7,820 nt of DNA, from positions 1 through 7,820 of the forward strand of contig JARJMV020000076.1 of the NCBI GenBank assembly GCA_029335935.2, read 5' to 3'. A program made the position numbers and the translations under genes. The notes under the pieces are model-generated. The model ran no database searches, had not been told where the DNA came from, and saw only the letters and a program-made list of their open reading frames with translations. This DNA is from a bacterium (GTDB taxonomy: Bacteria > Armatimonadota > Fimbriimonadia > Fimbriimonadales > GBS-DC). Of the stretch, positions 1-6,467 are shown piece by piece. Numbering within the stretch: position 1 is the first letter of the stretch; each line of letters starts with the position of its first letter.

Positions 1-96
1 GGCGCGCATCGCGCCGTCGCCATCAGGGTCGGGCTGGGGGATGTGGTAGGCGTCGGCGGTCATGCCGTAGCCGCGCCGTTCGGCGTAGATGCGCGC
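1..96 (-). pseudogene. fabF: Continuation of fabF reading frame beyond the in-frame stop (partial, runs off left edge)
   Basis: Reading the minus strand in the same frame past the TGA at 99-97 gives an uninterrupted 32-codon stretch to the window edge. It begins [18 protein letters not shown] and is plainly FabF sequence: E. coli FabF has AKIYAE followed by GFGMSSDAYH at this place, just after the Gly that the TGA replaces. No frameshift is needed, only one stop codon. The catalytic histidines of the C-terminal thiolase half would lie outside the window, so I cannot tell whether the rest is intact. The type is given as pseudogene because a standard decoder would not translate this segment as part of FabF. 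A base-call error or very recent mutation is equally possible, in which case this is simply the rest of the gene upstream of it. Confidence 0.75.
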
Positions 97-105
97 TCAG
101 CGCGC
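91..105. repeat. 15-bp perfect palindrome centred on the fabF stop codon
   Basis: The plus strand reads GCGCGCT C AGCGCGC, two 7-bp arms around one central base. The in-frame TGA of fabF occupies positions 99-97, exactly at the centre. The base at 99 that makes the codon a stop also makes the innermost base pair with position 97; a Gly (GGA) or Arg (CGA) codon there would break that pair. The palindrome is therefore relevant both to how the mutation could have arisen and to a possible sequencing artefact. Confidence 0.85.
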
Positions 106-846
106 CTGCGCGTGTTCGAGCGATTCCAGCACCAGCACGCCTGCGCCCTCGCCCATCACGAACCCGTCGCGCTGGGCGTCGAAGGGGCGACTGGCGCGTT
201 CGGGGTCGTCGTTGCGCGTCGACATTGCGCGCGCCGCACAGAAGCCTGCAATCCCTATCGGCTCGATTGCCGCCTCCGCGCCGCCTGCAAGCATCACTTC
301 CGCGTCGCCGTACTGAATCAGGCGCATCGCCAGCCCGATGGCGTCCGCGCCAGTGGAACACGCCGTCACCGCGCACAGGTTCGGGCCCTTGACGCCGAAA
401 TGGATAGAGACCATCCCCGACGCCATGTCGCTAATCATCATTGCGGGCAGGAACGGGCTGACACGGTCGGGTCCGTGCCGATCTAACGCGCGCACCTGCG
501 TATCCATATAGTCGATTCCGCCGATGCCCGAGCCAATCAGCACGCCCACATGCTCGCGGTTGGCGTCAGTGATTTGGAGCTGCGCATCTTGCAGGGCGAG
601 GGTGGTCGCCGCAATCGCGAACTGAATGAACCGCGAGGCGCGTCGGGCGTCCTTGCGATCCATAAACTGCGTCGGGTCGAACGCCTTCACCTCGGCGGCG
701 ATGCGCGTGGCAAAGCCTGTGGCGTCGAAGCGCGTGATGGGTCCGACCACTCGACGCGGCGTGGTCAGCCCTTCCCAAAACGCCTCCGTGCCCAGCCCCA
801 GCGGGGTAATCAGCCCAAGCCCAGTGACAACGACGCGGCGGCGCAT
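97..846 (-). CDS. fabF: 3-oxoacyl-[ACP] synthase II (KAS II), N-terminal 249 residues up to an in-frame TGA
   Basis: FabF is the cytoplasmic elongation condensing enzyme: it joins malonyl-ACP to acyl-ACP with loss of CO2. The protein opens with VVVTGLGLITPLG, the usual KAS II N-terminus. The nucleophile is Cys163 in TACSTGADAIG, the same number as in E. coli FabF. The stretches STRNDDPERASRPFD (about 209-223) and RDGFVMGEGAGVLVLE (about 226-241) are also diagnostic. KAS II proteins are about 410 residues, but this frame stops at codon 250, where the family has Gly (EHA.(K/R)RGA.IYAE), and the homology resumes after the stop. As read, the product lacks both catalytic His residues and would be inactive. 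ATG 846 overlaps the acpP stop (TGATG), giving translational coupling, with GGAAG a few bases upstream; GTG at 849 is a less likely start. It is the last visible gene of fabD-fabG-acpP-fabF. Confidence 0.9.
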   Translation of the reverse strand: MRRRVVVTGLGLITPLGLGTEAFWEGLTTPRRVVGPITRFDATGFATRIAAEVKAFDPTQFMDRKDARRASRFIQFAIAATTLALQDAQLQITDANREHVGVLIGSGIGGIDYMDTQVRALDRHGPDRVSPFLPAMMISDMASGMVSIHFGVKGPNLCAVTACSTGADAIGLAMRLIQYGDAEVMLAGGAEAAIEPIGIAGFCAARAMSTRNDDPERASRPFDAQRDGFVMGEGAGVLVLESLEHAQAR

Positions 847-1094
847 CACTCTTCCATCTGCAGCTTCTCCGTGAGCAACCGCACGGCGTCTGCCACTGTG
901 CGCACCTGCTCCGATTCCTCTTCGGAGATGGAGACATCGAACTCCTGCTCGAACGCCATCACCAGCTCCACCAAGTCCAGCGAGTCGGCGTTGAAGTCGT
1001 CGATAAAGCTCGCCTCAGGGGTCACGGCGTTTTCGTCGACGCCGAGTTGCTCCACAATCACTTTCTGCACACGCTCATAGATCTCTGGGTTCAT
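846..1094 (-). CDS. acpP: Acyl carrier protein
   Basis: A small acidic protein of 82 residues, normal for AcpP (about 75-85). It carries growing acyl chains as thioesters on a 4'-phosphopantetheine arm for the FabD, FabF and FabG enzymes encoded beside it. The attachment site is Ser38 in the signature [16 protein letters not shown] (about 34-49), preceded by the usual helix I ([16 protein letters not shown]) and followed by the acidic helix rich in Glu and Asp ([14 protein letters not shown]). The start at 1094 is set by a strong Shine-Dalgarno GGAGG about 8 nt upstream. Its TGA stop overlaps the fabF ATG. The C-terminal tail EKLQMEE is somewhat longer than in E. coli. Identification is secure. 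Confidence 0.97.
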   Translation of the reverse strand: MNPEIYERVQKVIVEQLGVDENAVTPEASFIDDFNADSLDLVELVMAFEQEFDVSISEEESEQVRTVADAVRLLTEKLQMEE

Positions 1095-1100
1095 TCGGTT

Positions 1101-1107
1101 TACCTCC
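1101..1107 (-). promoter_or_regulatory. Shine-Dalgarno site of acpP
   Basis: The minus strand reads GGAGGTA, then 6 nt, then ATG at 1094. It lies in the 21-nt gap between the fabG stop and the acpP start. It is the strongest Shine-Dalgarno match in the window, fitting the high protein output expected for AcpP. It also shows that this organism uses canonical Shine-Dalgarno initiation inside operons. Confidence 0.85.
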
Positions 1108-1115
1108 TCTGATGG

Positions 1116-1868
1116 TTAGATGCCGGCGGTCAGACCGCCGTCGATAACGAACACTTGCCCCGTGATATACGAGGCAAACTCGCTACATAGAAAGAGTACC
1201 CCATACGCAATCTCGTCGGGGCTGCCGAATCGCCCCAGCGGGATGCGCTGGAGTGCCTGTTCGCGCACTTGTTGGGACAACGCCTGCGTCATGTCGGTTT
1301 CGATGAGTCCGGGCGCGACGGCGTTGCAGGTGATGTTGCGGCTGCCCATCTCCAGCGCGACGGTTTTAGTGAACGCCAGCAGCGCGGCTTTAGACGCGGC
1401 GTAGTTCGCCTGACCAGCATTGCCCGTCAGCCCGACCACCGAGCTGATGTTGATGATTCTACCCCAGCGCTGGCGCATCATAGGCTTGAGCGCAGCACGG
1501 CTGCACAGGAACGCGCCCCTCAGATTGGTCTGCAATACGGCGTCCCAGTCCTCGTCTTTCATGCGCAGTAGGAGTGTGTCGCGCGTGATGCCTGCGTTGT
1601 TCACCACGATATCGAGACGCCCCCAGTGTTTGAGGGTTTGGTCGATTAGGCTTTCGACGGTCGCTGTCTCGGCGACATCGCCGCCGAAGGCGATTGCCTG
1701 CCCCCCTGCCCTCTCGATGGCATGGACGGTCTCTTGGGCGTTGCTCTCAGTGCGGCTAAGCGCAGCGACCTTCGCGCCCGCTTGCGCCAACGCCAGCGCA
1801 ACTGCCTTCCCGATGCCCCTGCCCGCGCCTGTGACTAACGCCACACGCTCGTCTAAACGAATCGTCAT
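1116..1868 (-). CDS. fabG: 3-oxoacyl-[ACP] reductase
   Basis: FabG is an NADPH-dependent short-chain dehydrogenase that reduces 3-oxoacyl-ACP to 3-hydroxyacyl-ACP, the first reduction of each elongation round. The 250-residue length is typical. Visible motifs in order: the dinucleotide loop TGAGRGIG (13-20), DV near 64-65 for the adenine pocket, NNAG (90-93), the active-site Asn115 in TNLRGAF, Ser143 in NISSVVG, Tyr156 and Lys160 in YAASK, and the C-terminal GQVFVIDGG. The catalytic tetrad Asn-Ser-Tyr-Lys is complete. Arg40 just after the second strand fits NADPH preference. The start ATG at 1868 overlaps the fabD stop (ATGA), and a GAGG lies 6 nt upstream within fabD, so the two are translationally coupled. 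Stop is TAA, 21 nt before acpP. The fabD/acpP context separates it from generic SDR enzymes. Confidence 0.96.
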   Translation of the reverse strand: MTIRLDERVALVTGAGRGIGKAVALALAQAGAKVAALSRTESNAQETVHAIERAGGQAIAFGGDVAETATVESLIDQTLKHWGRLDIVVNNAGITRDTLLLRMKDEDWDAVLQTNLRGAFLCSRAALKPMMRQRWGRIINISSVVGLTGNAGQANYAASKAALLAFTKTVALEMGSRNITCNAVAPGLIETDMTQALSQQVREQALQRIPLGRFGSPDEIAYGVLFLCSEFASYITGQVFVIDGGLTAGI

Positions 1869-2815
1869 GCTGCGCCTCGCAAAAACGCGACGGTCTCGTC
1901 TAAGGTCTTAGAGTCTACCACACGGAGCGTGCGCGCGTCGGGCAGGATGCGCTTGATTAGCCCCGACAGCACCTCGCCGACGCCGAGTTCGATGAAGGTA
2001 TCCACGCCGAGCGCGCCCAACGCCTCTACGCTTTGTTGCCAGCGCACGGGTCGGGCAATCTGTTGCGCCATCACGAGGCGGATTTCGTCGGGGTCGTCCA
2101 GCACGCGCACTTCGATGGTGGAGAAGAACGGGTAGGTCGGCTTTTGGAAGTTCGCTTCGCGGTAGGCTTCGGTCATCAGCTCGGCGGCGGGCTGCATAAT
2201 CGGCGAATGGAACGCGCCGGCGACGGCGAGCGGGATAATGCGCCGTGCGCCTGCCTCTTGTAAGCGTTGCGCCGCGATTTGGAGCGCGTTCACCGCGCCT
2301 GAGATGACAATCTGGTTCGGCGCGTTGTAGTTGGTGGGGGTCACCACCGCGCCTGTCTCGTGCTGCACCTGCGCGCAGACCGCCTCTACCTGCTCGCCCG
2401 TTAGCCCAATCACGGCGACCATCGAGCCGGGGATTTTGTGCGCCAGCACATGCATCGCTGTCGCGCGCTGCTCCACCCAGCGCAGCGATTCTTCAAGGCT
2501 CCAGACCCCAGCGACGGTGAGCGCAGGGTACTCGCCGACGCTGTGCCCTGCCACATAGTCGGGCGTGAATTCGGGAACCGCTTCGTGCAGCGCCGCCCAC
2601 GCTGCGTAGCAGGTCACCAGCAGCGCGGGCTGCGCGTTCTCCGTGCGCTTGAGCGTCTCCTCATCGGTCTCGAAGCACAACTGCATAAAGGAACGCCCTG
2701 CGCGCTCGGAGGCGAATTCGAACACTTGTCGTGCGGCGGGACTGCGCTCGTAGAGTTCGCGTCCCATCCCTGGACGCTGCGCGCCCTGCCCTGGAAAGAC
2801 CAACGCGACCGCCAT
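1865..2815 (-). CDS. fabD: Malonyl-CoA:ACP transacylase
   Basis: FabD moves malonyl from CoA to the phosphopantetheine arm of AcpP, supplying the extender unit for FabF. The 316-residue length is typical of the family (about 310). Residues matching E. coli FabD are visible: Gln11 in VFPGQGAQ (oxyanion hole), the nucleophile Ser92 in [10 protein letters not shown], Arg117 (VEQRAT) that binds the malonyl carboxylate, and His203 in AFHSPIM. The C-terminal part keeps [16 protein letters not shown]. The start at 2815 is fixed by the family N-terminus [11 protein letters not shown]. There is no Shine-Dalgarno site; a TATACT box ends 10 nt before the ATG, and the start codon lies inside a 12-bp inverted repeat. 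It is the first gene of the fab operon, 34 nt after the phosphoesterase stop. No fabH or plsX precedes it, unlike many bacteria. Confidence 0.97.
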   Translation of the reverse strand: MAVALVFPGQGAQRPGMGRELYERSPAARQVFEFASERAGRSFMQLCFETDEETLKRTENAQPALLVTCYAAWAALHEAVPEFTPDYVAGHSVGEYPALTVAGVWSLEESLRWVEQRATAMHVLAHKIPGSMVAVIGLTGEQVEAVCAQVQHETGAVVTPTNYNAPNQIVISGAVNALQIAAQRLQEAGARRIIPLAVAGAFHSPIMQPAAELMTEAYREANFQKPTYPFFSTIEVRVLDDPDEIRLVMAQQIARPVRWQQSVEALGALGVDTFIELGVGEVLSGLIKRILPDARTLRVVDSKTLDETVAFLRGAA

Positions 2816-2842
2816 AGCGGGTGAGAGTATACCCGCTATGGC
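2811..2842. repeat. 12-bp perfect inverted repeat spanning the fabD start
   Basis: The arms are GCCATAGCGGGT (2811-2822) and ACCCGCTATGGC (2831-2842), a perfect match over 12 bp with an 8-nt loop. The fabD ATG (2815-2813) is in one arm, and the -10-like TATACT (2831-2826) overlaps the loop. As DNA this resembles an operator placed on a promoter. As RNA from an upstream promoter it would form a strong hairpin that hides the fabD start. No T-run follows it, so it is not a typical intrinsic terminator of the phosphoesterase gene. The structure is seen directly; the role is inferred. Confidence 0.85.
2826..2831 (-). promoter_or_regulatory. Putative -10 box of the fab operon promoter
   Basis: TATACT on the minus strand matches five of six bases of TATAAT. 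Its last base is 10 nt before the fabD ATG, so transcription would begin about 3-5 nt before the start codon, giving an almost leaderless mRNA. I see no convincing -35 hexamer 16-18 bp upstream. The box sits between the two arms of the inverted repeat. Confidence 0.5.
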
Positions 2843-2849
2843 AGACCGT

Positions 2850-4412
2850 TTAGCGCACGCGGATTACGCGCCTATCGCGGAACTCGTCGCCGAACAGGTT
2901 GCGCACGCGCACTTCGATACGGTGCATCCCGCGCGGCAAGTCGGCGGGGAGGTTCGCGCGCCATAGGTGGACGGCGGGGTTCAGTCCGGGCAGCCGTCTG
3001 CCCGGCAGGTTGAACTCCTGCTCTTGCTGTTTGAGCGCGGCGTAGGCCGGGTCGGGCGTATCGGTTACCTGTTGCATACGGATCCAGTTGCCCTCGCCCA
3101 CACGCATCTCCACCGTGCAGAGTTCCGAGCCGAAGAAGAAGTTCACCAGCACGGGCGTCTCGCCCAGTTTGGCGCGTTCCACCTCATCGAGCGCGTAGAT
3201 GTGCATCTGGTAGTCGGCGGGGCGGCGCGCTGCCTGATAGCGCACATGGTAGCGGTTGCGGTTCACTGTCATCCACAGATAGCCGTTCGGCGTGCCGTCG
3301 CGCAGGGTGGTGTGCGGGATGCCAATCGGGTCGGGCGCGCCCGTCCACCAGCTGCCGCATACCGTCACCGTGTTGATGTGATGATGGGGCGTGCGCCCGT
3401 TCCAACCCGTATCCGCGCCGAAGAAGCGGGGCAGGTGGATGTGCGTGTGCGCGGAGTAGGAAACTGTGTTGGGGAACGGCGCGAGCAAGTCAAACAGTTG
3501 CCGACGCTCCGCGTCGGGCAGCTCCCACAGGGGGATGTGCATGAGTATCACTATGAGGTCGTTGCGGTTCGCATAGCGCAAATAGTTGCGAATGAACTCC
3601 AGTTGTCGCTCGCCCAGCCCTGCCACATAGCGTCCGCGCTGCTCGCCCTGCGCCCCGAACCACACCACATCGTCCAACACCAGATAGTGCGTCCGTCCCC
3701 ACTGGAACGCATAGTAGTTCGGTCCGAAGTAGCGATGCCAAGTCTCGTCGCTGTTGGCGTCGTCGGGCGAGTCGAAGTTGATATCGTGATTGCCCAGCAC
3801 ATAGTAGATGGGGACGCCGATTTGCCCCATCACTGCGGTTATCGCGGGGAAGAGGCTCAGGTTGTCAAACAGCACATCGCCCAGCACGACGCCGAAAGCC
3901 GCTTCGCGGGTGCCAATCAGTTCGCGCACCACATCGCGCCCGATGTAGAAGATCTCTTGCATATCGCGCGGCTGCGTATCGCCGAAAATCAACGCGCGAT
4001 ACCGATCCGACTCGCGCTGCGGGTAGAGCGGGAAATCGACCGATGCGGGCAGCGCACCCGTCGGCGCTACGCCCCCATACTGCAGGCGAATCGAGCCGTT
4101 CGGCTTGTGAATGTAGTAAAAGCGCGGCACATTATCTTCCGAGAGGGGCGTCATCCAGCCGCGCGGCTTAACCACAAATAGAATCGTGTCGTCGTCCACA
4201 GGCAGCCGATACCGCCCTTGCGCATCGGTCTTGACCACCTCGCGCTGATTAGAGACCAACACATTCGGGACGCCCGGCTCGCCCGCGTCGCGGACGCCGT
4301 TACGATTACGGTCGTGGAACACTACGCCTGTAGCGAACTGCTGCGCGAACGCGCCTGTGAAGGTGAGCGATAACAGCCCTATAAACCCAAATCGCCAAAG
4401 TATCGAACGCAT
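2850..4412 (-). CDS. Secreted calcineurin-like metallophosphoesterase, three-domain (MetallophosN / Metallophos / MetallophosC)
   Basis: A 520-residue protein with a Sec signal peptide (basic MRSILWR, hydrophobic FGFIGLLSLTF, then GAFAQ, cleavage likely near 23-24). Residues about 28-85 form a beta-sandwich N-domain with DRNRNGVRDAGEPG, a calcium-loop-like motif also seen in SdrD B-type repeats. The central metallophosphatase domain (about 138-325) shows the metal ligands: Asp145 and Gln147 in FGDTQ, Asp179 in LGDVLFD, GNHD (207-210), His292 in MHIP, and His322/His324 in SAHTHIH. The last part (about 340-520, HLWRANLPADLPRGMHRIEV) matches the C-terminal domain of this family. The substrate is unknown; it probably hydrolyses phosphate esters outside the cytoplasm. 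ATG 4412 is preferred over GTG 4427, because it begins at the signal peptide and lies 6 nt after a TATCAT box. It sits 36 nt after the kinase gene and 34 nt before fabD, with no clear functional link to either. Confidence 0.9.
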   Translation of the reverse strand: MRSILWRFGFIGLLSLTFTGAFAQQFATGVVFHDRNRNGVRDAGEPGVPNVLVSNQREVVKTDAQGRYRLPVDDDTILFVVKPRGWMTPLSEDNVPRFYYIHKPNGSIRLQYGGVAPTGALPASVDFPLYPQRESDRYRALIFGDTQPRDMQEIFYIGRDVVRELIGTREAAFGVVLGDVLFDNLSLFPAITAVMGQIGVPIYYVLGNHDINFDSPDDANSDETWHRYFGPNYYAFQWGRTHYLVLDDVVWFGAQGEQRGRYVAGLGERQLEFIRNYLRYANRNDLIVILMHIPLWELPDAERRQLFDLLAPFPNTVSYSAHTHIHLPRFFGADTGWNGRTPHHHINTVTVCGSWWTGAPDPIGIPHTTLRDGTPNGYLWMTVNRNRYHVRYQAARRPADYQMHIYALDEVERAKLGETPVLVNFFFGSELCTVEMRVGEGNWIRMQQVTDTPDPAYAALKQQEQEFNLPGRRLPGLNPAVHLWRANLPADLPRGMHRIEVRVRNLFGDEFRDRRVIRVR

Positions 4413-4418
4413 AGCGAA

Positions 4419-4424
4419 ATGATA
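4419..4424 (-). promoter_or_regulatory. Putative -10 box of a leaderless phosphoesterase transcript
   Basis: TATCAT on the minus strand is followed by exactly 6 nt (TTCGCT) and the ATG at 4412. This is the spacing at which transcription would start on or next to the start codon. No Shine-Dalgarno sequence precedes the ATG. The box lies in the 36-nt gap after the kinase gene. No good -35 element is visible at normal spacing. Confidence 0.5.
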
Positions 4425-4438
4425 CACAGGCGCTGTGT
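4424..4438. repeat. Short inverted repeat beside the phosphoesterase -10 box
   Basis: ACACAG (4424-4429) and CTGTGT (4433-4438) form a 6-bp inverted repeat with a 3-nt centre. It touches the first base of the TATCAT box and lies just past the ribokinase-type gene stop. It could be a small operator half-site pair, but inverted repeats this short are common in GC-rich DNA. Confidence 0.35.
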
Positions 4439-4448
4439 GAAGAAGGGG

Positions 4449-5351
4449 TTAAAAGGCGTAGGCTTCTACCTCTTGGCGGCTGGGGAGCGCGTTTTGTGCG
4501 CCCCAGCGCGTGACGGTGAGCGCAGCCGCGCGCTGTCCGAAATCGATGGACTGCTCCAGCGTGCGCCCTTCGCAGAGCGCGACAGTGAACCCTGCGATGA
4601 AAGCGTCGCCTGCTGCTGTGGCGTCCACCGCCTGCACGGGGTAAGCAGGAACCACTCGCAGCGCGCCCTGCGCCAGATACGCCACGCCCTTCGCTCCCAG
4701 CGTGAGGATTGGAGTACGGCAGCCGCGCGCCTGCAACGCCGCAAGAACGCGCTCCGGCGACGACTCGCCCGTCAGCTGTTGCCCCTCCACTTCGTTGGGG
4801 ATGAGGTAGTCTGTCTGCGCGTAGAGCGCAGGGGGCAGTTCACGAGCAGGCGCAGGGTTGAGAATGAACCGTGCGCCATACTGACGCGCGTGCTGCGCCG
4901 CCGCTTGCACGGCTTGCAGCGGGATCTCCAGTTGAGTAATCACGGCGTCGGCTTGCTCGAAGGCGTCGGCGGCGCGGGCGATATCGTTCGCTGTGAGGCG
5001 CATGTTCGCGCCCGGCGCGACCACGATGCTGTTCTCCCCCTGCGCCGAGACGGTAATCAGCGCAACGCCCGAGGGTGCGTCGTCGCTGACGAACACAGAG
5101 CGCGTGTCGATGCCCTCCCGCTGCAGGTTTGCAAGGGTCTGCTTGCCGAAGTCGTCGTTGCCCACGCGCCCGATGAAGCGCACTTCCGCGCCCAGCCGCG
5201 CCGCCGCGACCGCTTGGTTCGCGCCCTTGCCGCCCGCTATCACCTGCAAATCGCCGCCCAGCACCGTCTCACCCGGCGCAGGTATCGACGGCGCAGCGAC
5301 CACCAAGTCGGTGTTCGCGCTACCCACCACCACAATCCGCGCGTGGGGCAT
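4449..5351 (-). CDS. rbsK: PfkB-family carbohydrate kinase, probable ribokinase
   Basis: A 300-residue cytoplasmic sugar kinase. Ribokinase phosphorylates D-ribose at O5 with ATP. Visible motifs: N-terminal GSANTDLV (10-17), the first PfkB signature GGKGANQAVAAARLG (40-54), GRVGNDDFG (61-69), the NxxE magnesium motif Asn186 to Glu189 in PNEVEG, and the second signature DATAAGDAFIAGF (243-255) with anion-hole AAGD and catalytic base Asp249. Gly-Gly-Lys-Gly-Ala-Asn-Gln is typical of ribokinases rather than fructokinases, so ribose is the best guess, though 2-deoxyribose or a nucleoside is possible. The ATG at 5351 has AGGAG 8 nt upstream, inside the last codons of the oxidoreductase gene, whose stop is 3 nt before the start. 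The pair is thus one translationally coupled unit. No ribose transporter or rbsD is in the window. Confidence 0.9.
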   Translation of the reverse strand: MPHARIVVVGSANTDLVVAAPSIPAPGETVLGGDLQVIAGGKGANQAVAAARLGAEVRFIGRVGNDDFGKQTLANLQREGIDTRSVFVSDDAPSGVALITVSAQGENSIVVAPGANMRLTANDIARAADAFEQADAVITQLEIPLQAVQAAAQHARQYGARFILNPAPARELPPALYAQTDYLIPNEVEGQQLTGESSPERVLAALQARGCRTPILTLGAKGVAYLAQGALRVVPAYPVQAVDATAAGDAFIAGFTVALCEGRTLEQSIDFGQRAAALTVTRWGAQNALPSRQEVEAYAF

Positions 5352-5354
5352 CCC

Positions 5355-6335
5355 TCACTCTCCTGGGTAGCGCACGCCCATCTGCTCACGCAGCGCATCG
5401 AGCGTGTGCATAATCGTCAGTGTCTCATCTAACGGCATCCATGGGCTTTCGCGCAGGTTCTGACGCAGGCAGTCGTGCACATGTCGGATTTCGAACTGCA
5501 GCCCGTCACCCTCATAGGGGTAGAGCAGATGCTCCTGTGAGCCGTCGTTGCGGATGAGGTACGCTTCCGACGGTTTCCACCACGGGGCGGGCATATGGAT
5601 TCGTGCGAGCGTGCCGCAGATATGCGCTTGCTTGGGCGTCTCCACTTGCAGCGACGCGCTGAGGACCGCGTGTGCGCCGTTCTCGTAGCGAAACAGTATC
5701 CCACAGAGTTCGTCCACGCCCGTTGCGCCGAGCGTTGCATGCGCGACCACTTGCTGGGGCTTCCCCAGCGCCAAGAACGCCAGCGCGACAGGGTAGACGC
5801 CCACATCGAGTAGCGCGCCGCCGCCCAGTTCAGGCGCGAAGAGGCGGCTCGCAGGGTTGAACTCTGGTCGGAAGCCGAAATCCGCCAGCACCGAGCGTAT
5901 CTCGCCCAGCTCGCCCGCGTGCATCCGCCGCACAATCTCGCGCACCACAGGGAAACAGCGCGTCCACATCCCTTCCATCACGAACACGCCCCGCGTGCGT
6001 GCGGCGTCTACCACTGCCGCCGCTTGAGAGGCGTTTAGGGTGAACGGCTTCTCGCACAGCACATGCTTGCCCGCTTGAACCGCCGCGAGCGCGTTCTCAG
6101 CGTGCAGGCTGTGCGGCGTCGCGATATACACAATCTGCACTTCGGGGTCTGCCAACACGGCGTCGTAGCTGCCGTAGCGTTTCGGCACGCCGTATTGCGC
6201 CCCGAACTGCTCCGCACTTGCCTGCGTGCGCGAACCGACGGCGACCACCTGCGCTTGAGGCACATAGAACGCCGCTTGCATAAACCGCCGAGCTATCTTC
6301 CCTGTGCCTAAAATGCCCCACTGGAAGGTATCCAT
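5355..6335 (-). CDS. Gfo/Idh/MocA-family NAD(P)-dependent oxidoreductase (dimeric dihydrodiol dehydrogenase-like)
   Basis: A 326-residue enzyme. The N-terminal Rossmann fold has GILGTGKIA (7-15). The family signature EKP (95-97, in LCEKPFTLN) contains the catalytic Lys96. The segments MEGMWTRCFPVV (120-131) and GGGALLDVGVYPV (171-183) are typical of the dimeric dihydrodiol dehydrogenase and glucose-fructose oxidoreductase branch, where the tyrosine of YP (Tyr181) lies in the active site. It likely oxidises or reduces a sugar or polyol; the substrate cannot be named. There is no signal peptide, so it is cytoplasmic. ATG 6335 gives the standard family N-terminus MDTFQWGILG. The open frame continues upstream to about 6842, but only across the antisense of fliJ. 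TATCCT lies 7 nt before the ATG; GGGAG abuts the ATG with no spacing. It is coupled to the downstream kinase gene, suggesting joint sugar catabolism. Confidence 0.9.
   Translation of the reverse strand: MDTFQWGILGTGKIARRFMQAAFYVPQAQVVAVGSRTQASAEQFGAQYGVPKRYGSYDAVLADPEVQIVYIATPHSLHAENALAAVQAGKHVLCEKPFTLNASQAAAVVDAARTRGVFVMEGMWTRCFPVVREIVRRMHAGELGEIRSVLADFGFRPEFNPASRLFAPELGGGALLDVGVYPVALAFLALGKPQQVVAHATLGATGVDELCGILFRYENGAHAVLSASLQVETPKQAHICGTLARIHMPAPWWKPSEAYLIRNDGSQEHLLYPYEGDGLQFEIRHVHDCLRQNLRESPWMPLDETLTIMHTLDALREQMGVRYPGE
5360..5364 (-). promoter_or_regulatory. Shine-Dalgarno site of the ribokinase-type gene
   Basis: AGGAG on the minus strand overlaps the last two sense codons of the upstream oxidoreductase gene (CCA GGA GAG TGA) and is spaced 8 nt from the ATG at 5351. 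It supports this start and shows coupling of the two genes. Confidence 0.7.
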
Positions 6336-6342
6336 CTCCCTA

Positions 6343-6348
6343 AGGATA
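6343..6348 (-). promoter_or_regulatory. Putative -10 box of the oxidoreductase/kinase unit
   Basis: TATCCT on the minus strand is separated from ATG 6335 by 7 nt (TAGGGAG). Transcription would start at or within 1-2 nt of the start codon. The purine-rich GGGAG touches the ATG directly, too close for a standard Shine-Dalgarno pairing. The arrangement nearly mirrors that of fliJ on the other strand. Confidence 0.5.
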
Positions 6349-6350
6349 CC

Positions 6351-6416
6351 CCGTTTCGCGACTTCCCTTGCGAGGTCGCTAAGTGTGGCGAGGCATTCCT
6401 CGCCAATAGCGAAACC
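6351..6416. other. Structured divergent intergenic spacer
   Basis: The 132-nt spacer between the two divergent starts holds nested inverted repeats. TGGCGAGG (6386-6393) pairs with CCTCGCCA (6398-6405) around a 4-nt loop. GCGACTTC (6358-6365) pairs with GAGGTCGC (6372-6379) with one G-T pair. The outer GTTTC (6353-6357) pairs with GAAAC (6411-6415). Together they could form a three-helix fold. It lies upstream of both -10 boxes, so it may be a regulator-binding region rather than a leader RNA. No -35 hexamer is convincing on either strand. I see no small open frame or known RNA family in it. Confidence 0.4.
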
Positions 6417-6455
6417 CAGAGTAGCCCCTGCAGAGAATCGGCGCTGTGCCCGATA

Positions 6456-6461
6456 TATCCT
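6456..6461 (+). promoter_or_regulatory. Putative -10 box of fliJ
   Basis: TATCCT is followed by 6 nt (ATGGAG) and ATG 6468. The spacing matches that at the phosphoesterase gene and supports ATG 6468, not ATG 6462, as the start. GGAG abuts the start codon, too close for a normal Shine-Dalgarno site. Confidence 0.5.
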
Positions 6462-6467
6462 ATGGAG

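Noticed and set aside
97..99. UGA recoded as glycine (as in Gracilibacteria) or as selenocysteine in fabF
   Set aside because: TGA is the terminal stop of acpP, fabD, the oxidoreductase gene and fliJ, each at the expected family length, and no other gene here has an internal TGA. Codon 250 is not catalytic, and no selenocysteine-insertion hairpin role is expected in FabF.
2811..2842. The inverted repeat before fabD as an intrinsic terminator of the phosphoesterase gene
   Set aside because: No run of T follows the hairpin on the minus strand, and the downstream arm contains the fabD start codon.
2967..4181. 404-codon plus-strand open frame antisense to the phosphoesterase
   Set aside because: It is a shadow of the GC-rich gene on the other strand: composition is dominated by Arg, Val, His and Ala, with no recognisable motif, start signal or partner.
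4413..4427. GTG 4427 as the phosphoesterase start
   Set aside because: It would add MYHFA ahead of a normal signal peptide, overlap the putative -10 box, and has no Shine-Dalgarno site.
4419..5432. 337-codon plus-strand open frame antisense to the ribokinase-type gene
   Set aside because: Arg- and Cys-rich shadow sequence without motifs; the minus strand holds complete PfkB signatures.
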